A DNA stretch of 64,000 bases from Antedon mediterranea (taxonomy: Eukaryota; Echinodermata; Crinoidea; Comatulida; Antedonidae), in assembly GCF_964355755.1 (NCBI RefSeq), contig NC_092679.1, positions 17,226,932 through 17,290,931 of the forward strand, read 5' to 3'. The number at the start of each line of letters is the position of its first letter. Position 1 is the first letter of the stretch. The translations under genes were made by a program, and so were the position numbers. Positions 54,801 to 58,200 of the stretch are shown here, piece after piece. Under the pieces are notes generated by a model that did not search any database, was not told where the DNA came from, and saw nothing but the letters and a program-made list of their open reading frames with translations.

Positions 54801-56913
54801 GTTGTGGAAAAATGAACCATAATGGGATGATGGCGGCAATATTTGTTACTGTCCTCAATATAAAATGGATGGGAGAAAATGAATTGAAGATGGAAAAGAA
54901 TGAATAGGTATGATGGGTACTGTACAGTACAGTAAAGAGAAGATACTGTACTGTAGTGTAATAATTTTCTAGACTAGATTTAAATAAAAATTGATAATTT
55001 ATTGTATTTGGATTAATTAATTAATATTATTGGGTTCTTACAGTATACTGTACTGTAGATACACAGGAGGTATAACTGATTTTGTATTGTGAAATATGTA
55101 TTTGTGGAAATCTATTATTATCAAACGATTTATTTTTTCAACAAAACAGTTGATACTATTTTTATAGAGTACCTCAAACAGCATAATAAATTATGTGAAG
55201 AAAGTCCTACTGTAGGACTTGTTTCCTGTCAAGTGGATTTTTTTTTTCTGGGAAAAGAAAAAATTGTTGGGGGATTTCACCAATCATTTTACCAGACAGG
55301 TTTTTTTGTAATTGGCCCCGATCGTCTGTTCACCCCTACAATCCAAATAAAAAGGCACAATATCAGAATTTTATGTTACAGTATATCAAATTACAGTTTT
55401 ACCTGTCTGTTGTTGGATGTAATTTTAAGTTTTTTTTAAATTATAAATAATACGCTGCTGAAAAAAATATATAAACAAAATTATTAATATTATATTATTA
55501 AAATTATGAACAAAAATCATAAATATTAAAATTCAAAATGTTTTAGCTAGCTAGGCCAAATACAGATCACTCCGGCCGCGCTTCACTCCGGCCGCGATTC
55601 ATTCCGGCCGCAGCTATGGAGCGCCCAATGAGTCTTTTACAACCGAGACAAGTTTTTTTGTAGAGAATCAAAATAAATATTTGTAATCATACAGTATATT
55701 TTTTCTCTTTCAGGATCACAACAACATCGCAAGTGTTTTAAATTAGGTCTAATGCTAAAACAAAATAATTTATGTGTTGTATCCAATTAAATGTAATAGG
55801 CTAGTATATTAATTGTAATGTGATTAATTAATGTAATTTATTGCAATGTACCCTATATGTCATATTATTGTTATCATATATAAATTAAAATATAAAATCA
55901 TTGTAAATTGGACTGTACAAAAATAATATATTAATTCTTGATACAATTCCAGGTAACATTAATTACACGGATATTTGATTATTTGAAATAAATAAATTAA
56001 TATTTTACATATTGTTATTAACTATAACAAACATCAATAATAATTGATTATTTGAAATAAATAAATTAATATTTTACATATTGTTATTAACTATAATTAG
56101 TAAGTATGGGTACTGGCAAGATAAAGTGTTATAAAAATAAGGGTTTTAACAAATTTTTAATGTTAATAAATGTAAAGCTATAAAAATAAATGTACATAGA
56201 AAGAAATTAAATAGTGTTAACTGTTATTCAAGCATTAATTAGACGGGTATTTGATTATTATTTTTTTATTGAATTTAATTAAGTTAAGTTTAGTTTGAAA
56301 GAAAAAGCAGTTCCAACTTCTTTGAATGTTATTGTTAATGAAAAAAGTAAAATTGTTGCTAATAAATATTCAACTAGTTCCATTTAAATTCACCAAGAAT
56401 TTGTTATAACACTGAACAGTATAGAAAACGTATATATGGGCGCTCCATACTAACGGCCCCTTTGCACAGGAAGTCGAATTGAATAGCGGCCGGAGTGCAT
56501 ATATATAGGTAACTTTATTCCAAAAAATGTAACAAAACCACGCACTGCCAGAGTGCATACCATCGCGCTAAACTGATACGGCGGCCGGAGTGAAGCGCGG
56601 CCGGAGTGATTGGCTACCGCTAGGCCTAGGCTAGGCTACCTGTTAAAATATCACTTTTCTTAAGTAGGCCTTTTCACAGTCTCTATTTATTCTACATTAA
56701 TTTTAAAATCTTTTGCAATACTGCTAGGCCTTGTAGGTCCTACTGGGTGGGTGGTACCCAATCGTATTACCATGGAGTAAAGGGTATTACACTACACTCA
56801 CTCACTTCGAACTAGCAGACGACAATTTTCTAGGCCCCTAAAACTAACTATCCAGTCATTTACTTACCGTTTGCTACGTTTTCTGTTGCTGTTGTTGGTG
56901 CTACATCAGCCAT
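15511..56913 (-). CDS. syt14/16-like: Double-C2 synaptotagmin 14/16, with alternative N-terminal exons
   Basis: The common 3' exons are 26875-26754 (acidic linker), 18304-17891 (C2A), 16776-16581 (linker and C2B start) and 15824-15511 (C2B end and stop). The transmembrane form adds 56913-56868, 46590-46423 and 45847-45683, giving 474 aa. Diagnostic SYT14/16 words are KGSHFKNLAAGR, KTSIRRGQPNP, NKRAMKRKETLGW and the C-terminal VCRWHALLE. Neither C2 shows the Asp set for Ca binding, so this should be a Ca-independent membrane-trafficking adaptor, as known for the vertebrate proteins. Five further first-exon candidates (A-E) join the common exon in the same phase. A BEL element, Harbinger-type and TTAA-type MITEs, a Sola-like element and several minisatellites lie in the introns. 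Confidence 0.93.
15825..16580. other. Intron of syt14/16 with a tRNA-derived SINE
   Basis: This is intron sequence between the two C2B exons. Apart from the SINE at 16318-16530 nothing further was recognised. Confidence 0.6.
16318..16530 (+). mobile_element. tRNA-derived SINE
   Basis: The head has a Pol III A box (TAGCGTGGTGG, 16324-16334) and B box (GGTTCAATCC, 16369-16378) at tRNA-like spacing. A non-tRNA body with a short hairpin (GCGAG..CTCGC) and an A-rich AAATAAA-type tail follow. It has no cloverleaf 3' half, so it is not a functional tRNA gene. Confidence 0.72.
16581..16776 (-). CDS. syt14/16-like: syt14/16 linker and start of C2B
   Basis: 196 nt, phase 0 to 1. A Ser-rich linker (SGSSSPYSSSSDLSHSESNS, then LQSLQHGG) leads into MPELLVGLSYNSTTGRLSVE and ILKGSHFKNLAAGRAP, the highly conserved first strands of SYT14/16 C2B. 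Confidence 0.93.
16985..17765. repeat. 43-bp minisatellite, about 18 copies
   Basis: The unit reads GCAGATATGACTGAGCTACC then TCGAATAGCTTGTTCACATATGC, with single-base variants and one unit carrying an extra insertion. It lies in the intron between the C2A and C2B exons of syt14/16. The unit contains the palindrome-like CATATG. Confidence 0.95.
17891..18304 (-). CDS. syt14/16-like: syt14/16 C2A exon
   Basis: 414 nt, phase 0 to 0, 138 codons. It begins VKPREPPPTVGKLEVAFSYS and includes MNITVVKVSDVPSKDRGG, LALMPSKRQRAKTRIREGEN, FKELFRFTRL and MRFRLFG. The KRQRAKT motif is shared with SYT14/16. The Ca-binding Asp residues of classical C2A loops are not seen. Confidence 0.92.
18571..18835 (+). 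repeat. 5' LTR of BEL/Pao element
   Basis: 265 bp, TG...CA ends, with AATAAA near 18770-18776 as a candidate polyadenylation signal. No difference from the 3' LTR was seen on base-by-base reading. Confidence 0.96.
18836..19079 (+). other. Untranslated leader of BEL/Pao element
   Basis: The 244-bp leader contains two or three related copies of a segment with CCGCCATTGTT and GTTGCGGAAACTGATC-like words. The primer-binding site should lie directly after the LTR, but I could not match it to a specific tRNA. Confidence 0.6.
19080..25163 (+). CDS. BEL/Pao gag-pol polyprotein
   Basis: 2027 aa from the ATG at 19080; the frame is open from 19047 but begins there with TTG. Domains in order with approximate residues: coiled coil (70-140); Ser/Thr/Pro-rich spacer; DUF1759-like gag (LRLPTVRVERFDGNPLKYPM, about 380); Cys/His zinc knuckles (600-660); A17-type aspartic protease (ILDPQSNTCFI, about 715); reverse transcriptase (KLRVVFDCSAEY and the YVDD catalytic box, 1015-1145); RNase H (FFSDASEFAYA, about 1320); integrase with HHCC finger (about 1660-1705) and a DDE core (SGVDLFGPF, LHSDRGTN, WERQIRT); DUF5641-like C-terminus. 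No stop or frameshift was seen, so it may be active. Confidence 0.96.
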   Translation: MEDDSKFGLGGYNLRKVPAQTEKGNQYRKELAQENRYSSRNSSRSFGTSAASKSTRSMRTRSSARSSRFDIKEKLLNLEEQKVSVKVELEFAEEEMRLKHLHLDNETKLMKLQQEKELAKVDAVLSKVKQLDSKSVTSFMEYLDELPTQSTDDIQQYVDNIPEKNVERNSVDATFATQHYNTYKRPTTVSSFGQYAPIPGVVTSSIASTSYMTVPTISLPIITAPEAMTIPVPTCVFAQIPVPTMTKNTNSMPVRATSSLLLPSTFVPVRVTSTISFTPSQHITVPSSFTPYSLVTSLPPQRVESQFLIPVSSQNMNFQIAPSLATTLPPQRVACQATTPVSSQNFPISSPFVQPSLFNQPQFNQPQFNQPQAPVMKELIDSLRLPTVRVERFDGNPLKYPMWECAFTSLIESKAVSVNEKLNLLSQHLSGEPLAMISNYMLLQSEEGYYRARSELKNRYGNNAVISKAFLYKLESWPKIQPRDAPGLRVFSDFLNEIVVAKQKIPDLGVLDYPQENLKLIKKVPYFIENKWRNIVQSYANVDSFPSFEIFTGFVRARADEANIPMFIQQPTVPRIDEPEKKHQRRQTSQSFATKVNMLCTYCTKDHHIDDCEGFNKLTRRDRKQYLCEHKLCYGCGMTNEHLAYQCSNAITCKHCKNKHLSSLHIFKQNDKRTVNTSLCTSVTSKSSNTSMIVPVWFRSSRCPQNEILIYCILDPQSNTCFISDSIAEKLKLEGNKTNLLLSTMHSKSSVSCRKFSHMEVVSFDRKTVIPIPTVFSRDQIPATRSQIPTPAVASKWTHLNRISSVIVPYMQNVPIAMLIGNNVPNAIRPRDIIAGGEDEPYGQLSALGWGVVGTMCQRVPEVSVSNHMVASEKDSIVSPKNRLVNQTNAKEMILIMYELDFNDDKPGQSAMSADDRKFMDIMESNVVQRTDDHYEMPLPFKIREGMPNNRNMALKRLKQLKHKLNHNSTFKNDYMNFMVDVLENCSEKVPVNELDMRNGEINYVPHHGVYHPKKKKLRVVFDCSAEYAGTSLNKRLLQGPDMINNLFGVLTRFRKEPIAIQADVKGMFHQFFVSEPDRNFLRFLWWKDGSEEIVEHRMTVHLFGAVSSPAVANFGLRKAADDGESQYGKPVADFIRNDFYVDDGLKSLPSEADAIQLIDSSTKMCAKAGLTLHKWVTNNRQVLNSIPTDLRATDWKEISLHDQLPIERALGVVWCVETDTFEFRMEFKDNPVTRRGILSTLSAVYDPFGFLAPVLIVGKLILRELCMSQLDWDDPLSDEMYHKWAKWRNDIISGIENIKVKRCFKPVDFGSVSKAEMHFFSDASEFAYAQSSYIRLINTLGQVSVSFLLGKSRIVPKTKTTTIPRLELVAAALSARMSGLITRELAYDATHYYWCDSKVVLGYIRNEARKFKVFVSNRIQQIHDHSSTNDWHYVPSASNPSDSGTRGVSIVQLTNSTWLNGPPFLHTNEPLPTAESCVETADVDISDEMRKTTCVFSTCISLDLFQKWFINLCNNFSSWTRLRRVIARCLMWKKRLMDAAKVNIKEGSMFKSISSDCTIPCVDDIQVSEKLILKHVQDQHFYDEKVLLSKLLNTNSLEDRKSDVQLKRSSFLYGLDPFLDENQLIRVGGRVKRSKFAFDVKHPLILPKRCHLTNLIISHFHEQMNHAGKVSTLNEVRQRGYWIIHGLSTVGELVHRCVICRKLRGKLSNQKMADLPIERISDAAPFTYSGVDLFGPFNIKERRSLVKRYGVLFVCLSSKAIHLESANTLETNSFINALRRFVSVRGPVRQLHSDRGTNLVGTRNEWQNVNEDEVKKYLVGQGCDIHFKFNFPSASHMGGIWERQIRTVRNALAPLLNIHGSQLGDECFRTLLSEVMNIVNSRPLTVNNLNDPNSMEPLTPNHILTLKHKVVVPPPGIFQNADMYCRRRWRRVQHLSNEFWCRWRKEYLSSMQSRSKWTSPKSNFKVGDVVLLKGDNVPRNIWELAKVIALHPSDDGLVRKVSVFVGRRQSVLERPVHKLVQLVPVD
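25431..25695 (+). repeat. 3' LTR of BEL/Pao element
   Basis: 265 bp, identical to the 5' LTR on reading, followed directly by the GTCCT target duplication. Confidence 0.96.
25701..26753. other. syt14/16 intron, no gene
   Basis: Nothing coding was recognised. Two imperfect copies of ACCCTTTAAAACAACTTTGA and following bases (about 26427-26470 and 26685-26725) flank roughly 220 bp that include a GC-richer block, possibly an old insertion. Confidence 0.5.
26754..26875 (-). CDS. syt14/16-like: syt14/16 common exon (acidic linker)
   Basis: 122 nt between TTTTTCGCAG and GTAAAT, entering in phase 1 and leaving in phase 0. It encodes VHTEDLGDVEQGTVGSGSFG and then SSAGLFDQDDENDTIGLEGG plus one Glu. 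The phase-1 entry fits every upstream N-terminal exon, so it is the acceptor on which they all converge. Confidence 0.8.
27409..27541. mobile_element. Harbinger-type MITE, 133 bp
   Basis: The ends AGCTCGGTCTACACTATCAAA and TTTGATAGTGTAGACAAGGCT are inverted repeats. The interior has GTGTGATGTGCTC and CCATATATGGGCACATCA, as in the MITEs at 13257 and 13738. The flanks (TAA/TTG) are not a clean duplication. Confidence 0.85.
27545..29709. other. syt14/16 intron, no gene recognised
   Basis: AT-rich intron between the common exon and first exon E. No coding region, RNA gene or clear repeat array was found. Confidence 0.5.
29710..30022 (-). CDS. syt14/16-like: syt14/16 alternative first exon E (MGC head)
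   Basis: 313 nt from ATG, donor GTAAAA in phase 1. The head MGCLSCCANFSFGQPGFGIF has Gly2 and Cys3, as in doubly acylated proteins, although residue 6 is Cys and not the Ser/Thr preferred by N-myristoyltransferase. It is homologous to exon 1 of the plus-strand single-C2 gene and has exactly the same coding length. Confidence 0.8.
30023..32555. other. syt14/16 region between first exons E and D
   Basis: This region presumably includes the promoter of exon E (just above 30022). No gene was recognised. Around 31290-31620 a GC-richer block (GCGCCCGGATT to GAATCCGGCG) may be a MITE, but its ends could not be defined. Confidence 0.45.
32556..32970 (-). CDS. syt14/16-like: syt14/16 alternative first exon D (Cys head, duplicated body)
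   Basis: 415 nt from ATG, donor GTAAGT in phase 1. The head is MINWILRCCGFLHHAPED. The body is a tandem duplication of about 58 residues: HLVTDSKKKKNNWKSLGKSA is echoed by NLVTESKKKENMWTSLAKSA, and KDSSAELNDG by KDSSAEMNGG. The frame extends upstream to about 33144 with further Cys and hydrophobic residues, so a longer start cannot be excluded. Confidence 0.74.
33690..33800. repeat. LINE-like 3' tail with (GATT)n
   Basis: A sequence ending AATAAATGTTATTTTGATTG then repeated GATT units resembles the microsatellite tails left by CR1-type LINE insertions. Too short to classify. Confidence 0.5.
34200..34450 (-). pseudogene. LINE ORF2 3' fragment
   Basis: On minus, the frame encodes RQARGHSFKLSKLRVKTKW and FGARVVNDWNALPRVVVESK, the RGH..KL...R...F..RVVNDWNSLP signature of the C-terminal end of LINE reverse-transcriptase proteins. 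Only the last 70-80 codons remain, between first exons D and C of syt14/16. Confidence 0.75.
34976..35213 (-). CDS. syt14/16-like: syt14/16 alternative first exon C (Cys-cluster head)
   Basis: 238 nt from ATG, donor GTATGT in phase 1. The head MEWLFHFCCKCTPQSDEESV joins a hydrophobic start with CCKC, then a Ser-rich region ending FNAFSPVSFFGNDSES. A roughly 100-bp imperfect direct repeat lies just upstream (35250-35524). Confidence 0.75.
35250..35524. repeat. Imperfect direct repeat upstream of first exon C
   Basis: About 35250-35362 and 35425-35524 share GTTTCTT, CAAAGTACTG(T/C)ATATAA, AGCAATT, TCAGTCACCAACA and TACCATGAGGCAACTCTT in the same order. The pair lies within 40-310 bp upstream (minus sense) of the exon C start, where its promoter is expected. 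Confidence 0.75.
35530..37120. other. syt14/16 region between first exons C and B
   Basis: Apart from the MITE at 36590-36768 no feature was recognised. Confidence 0.5.
36590..36768. mobile_element. TTAA-type palindromic MITE, 179 bp
   Basis: The ends AGCGTGGTTCCCACTAG and CTAGTGGGAACCAAGCT are inverted repeats within a nearly full-length palindrome. TTAA flanks both sides (36586-36589, 36769-36772). The interior is ACGCAACGCAAG-rich, as in the cluster at 9423. Confidence 0.9.
37121..37349 (-). CDS. syt14/16-like: syt14/16 alternative first exon B (Cys-cluster head)
   Basis: 229 nt from ATG, donor GTAAGT in phase 1. The head is MVCYVLKCCCSEQLDSEDEC, followed by a Ser/Thr-rich part ending VDSSFCSGG. 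Four Cys lie within the first ten residues, suggesting palmitoylation. The reading frame continues upstream without an ATG, so this ATG is the best start. Confidence 0.75.
38576..39092 (-). CDS. syt14/16-like: syt14/16 alternative first exon A (amphipathic head)
   Basis: 517 nt from ATG, ending GCAG before GTAAAA in phase 1. The head MPLDDLFSTVGGKFSSIGDS continues with repeated SIGDSV, TSIGDSVGDS and TSVTSFFG words, an amphipathic pattern able to bind membrane. Then come an acidic Asn-rich part and an Arg/Ser-rich part. It is the only candidate first exon without a Cys cluster. Open upstream codons extend to 39104, but the first ATG is at 39092. Confidence 0.72.
39660..39800. repeat. Tandem repeat of about 50 bp, three copies
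   Basis: Three units of ATTTAAATTATCAGATCTTT followed by TGAATGTCATAAAATGCA and AATAA. It lies upstream of first exon A of syt14/16. Confidence 0.85.
40019..40290. repeat. 43-bp minisatellite, about six copies
   Basis: The unit begins TACTGGAACAAGTTACAAAA and continues TGAAGCGTTAAAACACCAAACAG, with near-perfect copies. It lies in the syt14/16 region between exons A and T3. It is unrelated in sequence to the 43-bp array at 16985. Confidence 0.95.
41640..41944 (+). other. Open frame without ATG, possible transposon fragment
   Basis: One plus frame stays open for about 100 codons and has protein-like composition: AVAQLFSAKSCRQDVHRRLF, VAKIVTSHAKANAKLFEKG, GKEATGYELQRYFQLF, then stop at 41944. 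I do not recognise the family. It stands out from the stop-rich intron around it and may be an exon or a decayed mobile-element gene. Confidence 0.35.
42830..42945. repeat. About 20-bp tandem repeat
   Basis: Six units of TAATATAACTGTACATAACTG with small length variants. Confidence 0.85.
42950..45200. other. syt14/16 intron, largely featureless
   Basis: AT-rich intron. The only recognisable part is a LINE-like 3' end at about 44470-44665: WNRL/RLPQSLS-like codons, then GTGCGCTATATAAGCCCATT and a (TTA)n tail, typical of degenerate CR1-type 3' termini. Confidence 0.5.
45202..45377. mobile_element. TTAA-type palindromic MITE, 176 bp
   Basis: Same family as 36590-36768, with ends AGCGTGGTTCCCACTAGCG and CTAGTGGGAACCAAGCT. 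The flanks are CTAA and TTAA, so one base of the duplication has changed. It lies 306 bp downstream of exon T3 in transcript sense. Confidence 0.88.
45683..45847 (-). CDS. syt14/16-like: syt14/16 exon T3 (acidic cytoplasmic linker)
   Basis: 165 nt, phase 1 to phase 1. It encodes GSYGYDEDESSSDSDDEMLL, then KYQQSLSFGRLSRQPS and a basic end. The DE-rich, DSDDE.LLKYQ-like segment matches the region after the membrane segment in vertebrate SYT14. It presumably joins directly to the common exon at 26875. Confidence 0.84.
46423..46590 (-). CDS. syt14/16-like: syt14/16 exon T2 (transmembrane segment)
   Basis: 168 nt, phase 1 on both sides. It encodes VPDQAIVFLTVVVVLLFMVI, a hydrophobic run of about 22 residues (to LFFLYL), then SKSLCFANCGGCPCMEE and a Lys/Glu-rich stretch. 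The Cys residues just inside the membrane resemble the palmitoylated juxtamembrane Cys of synaptotagmins. A Sola-like transposon ends about 97 bp upstream. Confidence 0.86.
47340..48480 (+). pseudogene. Broken transposase of the Sola-like element
   Basis: Pieces in shifting frames encode FAENYAFVIQDEIKSFHWKN..ATLHPFVAY, then YFTDGCAGQYKNKSNFINLC, then NFFATSHGKSECDGIGGTLQ, and finally YDGVWWIGMVLDV and HHPGPSKNVHWPDKADGL. These are the recognisable core of a transposase family common in marine invertebrates. A frameshift near 47580, a LINE/SINE tail inserted at about 47910-48045, and stops near 48200 and 48360 inactivate it. The N-terminal part is missing. Confidence 0.72.
47910..48045 (+). 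mobile_element. LINE/SINE 3' tail, copy 1
   Basis: It shares CTATGTAAAAGGGTCCTACA, AGCTACAGCTTTTTTATGCA, GGATCCCTGTT and TTGATGACTAAATAAATGTG with 53386-53529 and ends in an AATAAA-type tail. It interrupts the transposase reading frame, so it inserted after the DNA transposon. Confidence 0.75.
49165..49565. repeat. 400-bp polypurine GA/GGA minisatellite
   Basis: Almost only A and G on plus, built from GGAGGGAGAGAGGTGGGG and GAGGAGGAGGAAGA units. Long open frames on both strands are by-products of low complexity. The tract could adopt triplex DNA. It adjoins the right end of the Sola-like element. Confidence 0.95.
49590..51149. other. syt14/16 first intron, no gene
   Basis: No coding region or RNA gene seen. 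Around 50570-50760, GGTGTG and CACTCCTCA words recur (TTGCACTCCTCAATAC, TCGCACTCCTCAAGG), a weak local repeat. Confidence 0.45.
51154..52732. mobile_element. Non-autonomous DNA transposon with TTAA duplication, 1579 bp
   Basis: The termini AGGGGGATTCTGGGTTTAAA and the complement of AGGGGGGTTCCGGGTTTAAA are inverted repeats with two differences. TTAA flanks both (51150-51153, 52733-52736), which fits piggyBac or Kolobok. Only short open frames occur inside, such as MGRPTKITSDKYNFPK at about 52454. No transposase was recognised. Confidence 0.82.
52945..53073. mobile_element. Partial TTAA-type palindromic MITE
   Basis: It contains CTAGAACGTAACGCAAGGAC, GCATTTTAACCAATGACAAGC and ATCGCTTGTGATTGGTCAA, the interior and one arm of the family at 36590. 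Both outer ends are missing. Confidence 0.82.
53386..53529 (+). mobile_element. LINE/SINE 3' tail, copy 2
   Basis: Same family as 47910-48045, with a longer tail (AATAAATAAATAAATG). Confidence 0.75.
53530..54380. other. syt14/16 first intron, no gene
   Basis: No supported gene or RNA; short open frames only. Confidence 0.45.
54382..54797. repeat. 18-bp minisatellite with higher-order pattern
   Basis: About 22 units of GGGTTACTATTAGAGTGT. An A/G variant (TTAGAG or TTGGAG) comes in blocks: four G units, four A, four G, then five A, so an eight-unit (144-bp) higher-order repeat is present. Because 18 is divisible by 3, all frames stay open and yield spurious repeat proteins. Confidence 0.95.
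54800..55565. other. syt14/16 first intron, no gene
   Basis: AT-rich sequence without a recognised feature. An open frame of 116 codons at 55089-55439 has no family similarity that I can see. Confidence 0.4.
55566..56610. mobile_element. Non-autonomous element with GC-rich CACTCCGGCCGC ends
   Basis: A perfect 30-bp terminal inverted repeat is built from two copies of CACTCCGGCCGC, and further copies lie just inside both ends (CATTCCGGCCGC, GCGGCCGGAGTGC). GGAGCGCCCA and its complement TGGGCGCTCC mark the inner ends. The core is AT-rich and holds a direct repeat of about 52 bp (55976-56028 and 56044-56096). The CACT start resembles CMC/Chapaev ends, but no transposase or clear target duplication is present. 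Confidence 0.8.
56868..56913 (-). CDS. syt14/16-like: syt14/16 exon T1, start of the transmembrane form
   Basis: 46 nt from ATG, encoding MADVAPTTATENVAN, then a GTAAGTA donor in phase 1. Spliced to exon T2 it gives a 15-residue lumenal or extracellular head before the membrane segment. The start lies 432 bp from the OPA3 start on the other strand. Confidence 0.8.
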
Positions 56914-57344
56914 TTTGTTTTTCTTTTTTCAATCCCACTTTTCTACTACGATATACAATGCTTATGGTACCCAAACCAAAAACAGGTACTACTGAATACC
57001 CACAAAATCGAATTTTAAAACGATCGAACATCTTCACACGATTTTCTCCTGTCATGCAAATTTCCCTCGCACGTTGTTTCTTTTCATTGAGGAGACAGAA
57101 GAGACATGACAAGGTCATCAAAAGTATAATTTTTTGGCATTAAATAAAATATTTAATACAAATAAAATATGGAATTATTATTAAAATGTGGTTTTCCTTT
57201 ATTATTAGTTATTGTTCTTATATTAAACATATTATTTATGAACGTAACGAATAAATGCATTAATATTAAAAACAATTTCATCATCCTCGACCTCATCACA
57301 CAAAAAAACAACAAAAACGGAGAGACTCACTGGTTTTTAAAAAA
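56914..57344. promoter_or_regulatory. Probable bidirectional promoter, syt14/16 and OPA3
   Basis: The start codons of the transmembrane form of syt14/16 (minus, 56913) and of OPA3 (plus, 57345) are 431 bp apart and face away from each other. Both 5' UTRs and promoters must fit in or start from this interval. I cannot identify specific elements. A 64-codon frame at 57169-57363 overlaps the OPA3 start and is read as 5' UTR. Confidence 0.6.
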
Positions 57345-58200
57345 ATGGTTGCATTTCCGATGATAAAATTAGTCTCTTTGGCTATGAAACAAATTAGTAA
57401 ACCTCTTGCTAAACGTATTCAGGTTTCAGCAAAGAACAATAGTTTTGTAAGACGATATATATGTATGCCACCAGCTCAATGTAAGCCATTTCATTTTGTC
57501 AGGCTATCGTGACCTAGGCGTAATACCATATTTTGTTTTCTAGTGTTACACCATCCAAGACCATCGGCAGGTTATATCAGCAAATCAAAGTCAATTCGTA
57601 CCAATCAATTTAATGTAGGCCGATTCCGTCCCAGTGTTTTTAATTAAGTTTATATTAGGGGTTGCCCACTTTTAAGATGGTTGAAAAAAAATTAGTTGAT
57701 TTTTATATCCATTTTTTCCTGCAGCAATAAAAAAAAGACAATTTTAGGACAAACTTTACTTTATTCCAACTTTGTCATGAAAAGTCAAAGTGTTTACAGT
57801 GATTTTGTGTTTTAAAAAATGTTAGGTACTCTACATTGTCATTGTTGATCTGTTTATTTTTCTAGTACACCATTGGTTAGAAGTAAACTTAAAGATGAGA
57901 TCTCTAGGCCTAGGAAACCCAAAGAATGTAAAGCCTTTACCAGAAGAAGCTGCTGTAGAACTTGGAGCTGAGATGCTCGGTGAGGGCATCGTCTTTTCCG
58001 TGGCTGTTGGAACAATTGTCTTTGAATATTGGCGGCAGTCGAGGAAGGAGGAGCAAAAAGAGGACGTGCAAACAGAAGGAATTAGATCATTAAATGAACG
58101 AGTTTCAGAATTGGAAATATTATTAGAACAGCAAGATGCGAGGTTACGAGAAATGAACAGAATAGTTGTTGCGTTACCGTCCTCATCACCCAAAAAGTGA
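57345..58200 (+). CDS. opa3: OPA3 family mitochondrial protein, two exons
   Basis: Exons 57345-57480 and 57866-58200 (GTAAGC donor, TTTTTCTAG acceptor, phase 1) join to 156 aa. It starts MVAFPMIKLVSLAMKQISKP, then VRRYICMPPAQ joined to LHHWLEVNLKMRSLGLG, EEAAVELGAEMLGEGIVFSV, and a C-terminal coiled coil (LNERVSELEILLEQQDARL). This matches the OPA3 layout: N-terminal mitochondrial targeting region, conserved PPAQL.HW, EEAA.ELGAE.LGE and a hydrophobic segment. Human OPA3 is 179 aa and affects mitochondrial morphology and lipid metabolism. The exon border splits the conserved Leu codon of PPAQL. Confidence 0.93.

Noticed and set aside
54234-54839. Open frames of 100-200 codons on both strands with SNPHSN, LIVTHT or VWVTIR repeats
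   Set aside because: They are by-products of the 18-bp minisatellite, whose unit length is a multiple of three; no gene context.
57169-57363. 64-codon frame with a hydrophobic N-terminus just before OPA3
   Set aside because: It overlaps the OPA3 start in another frame and is AT-rich; more likely 5' UTR than a gene.
57831-58193. 120-codon minus frame
   Set aside because: Antisense shadow of OPA3 exon 2, which has clear family similarity on plus.
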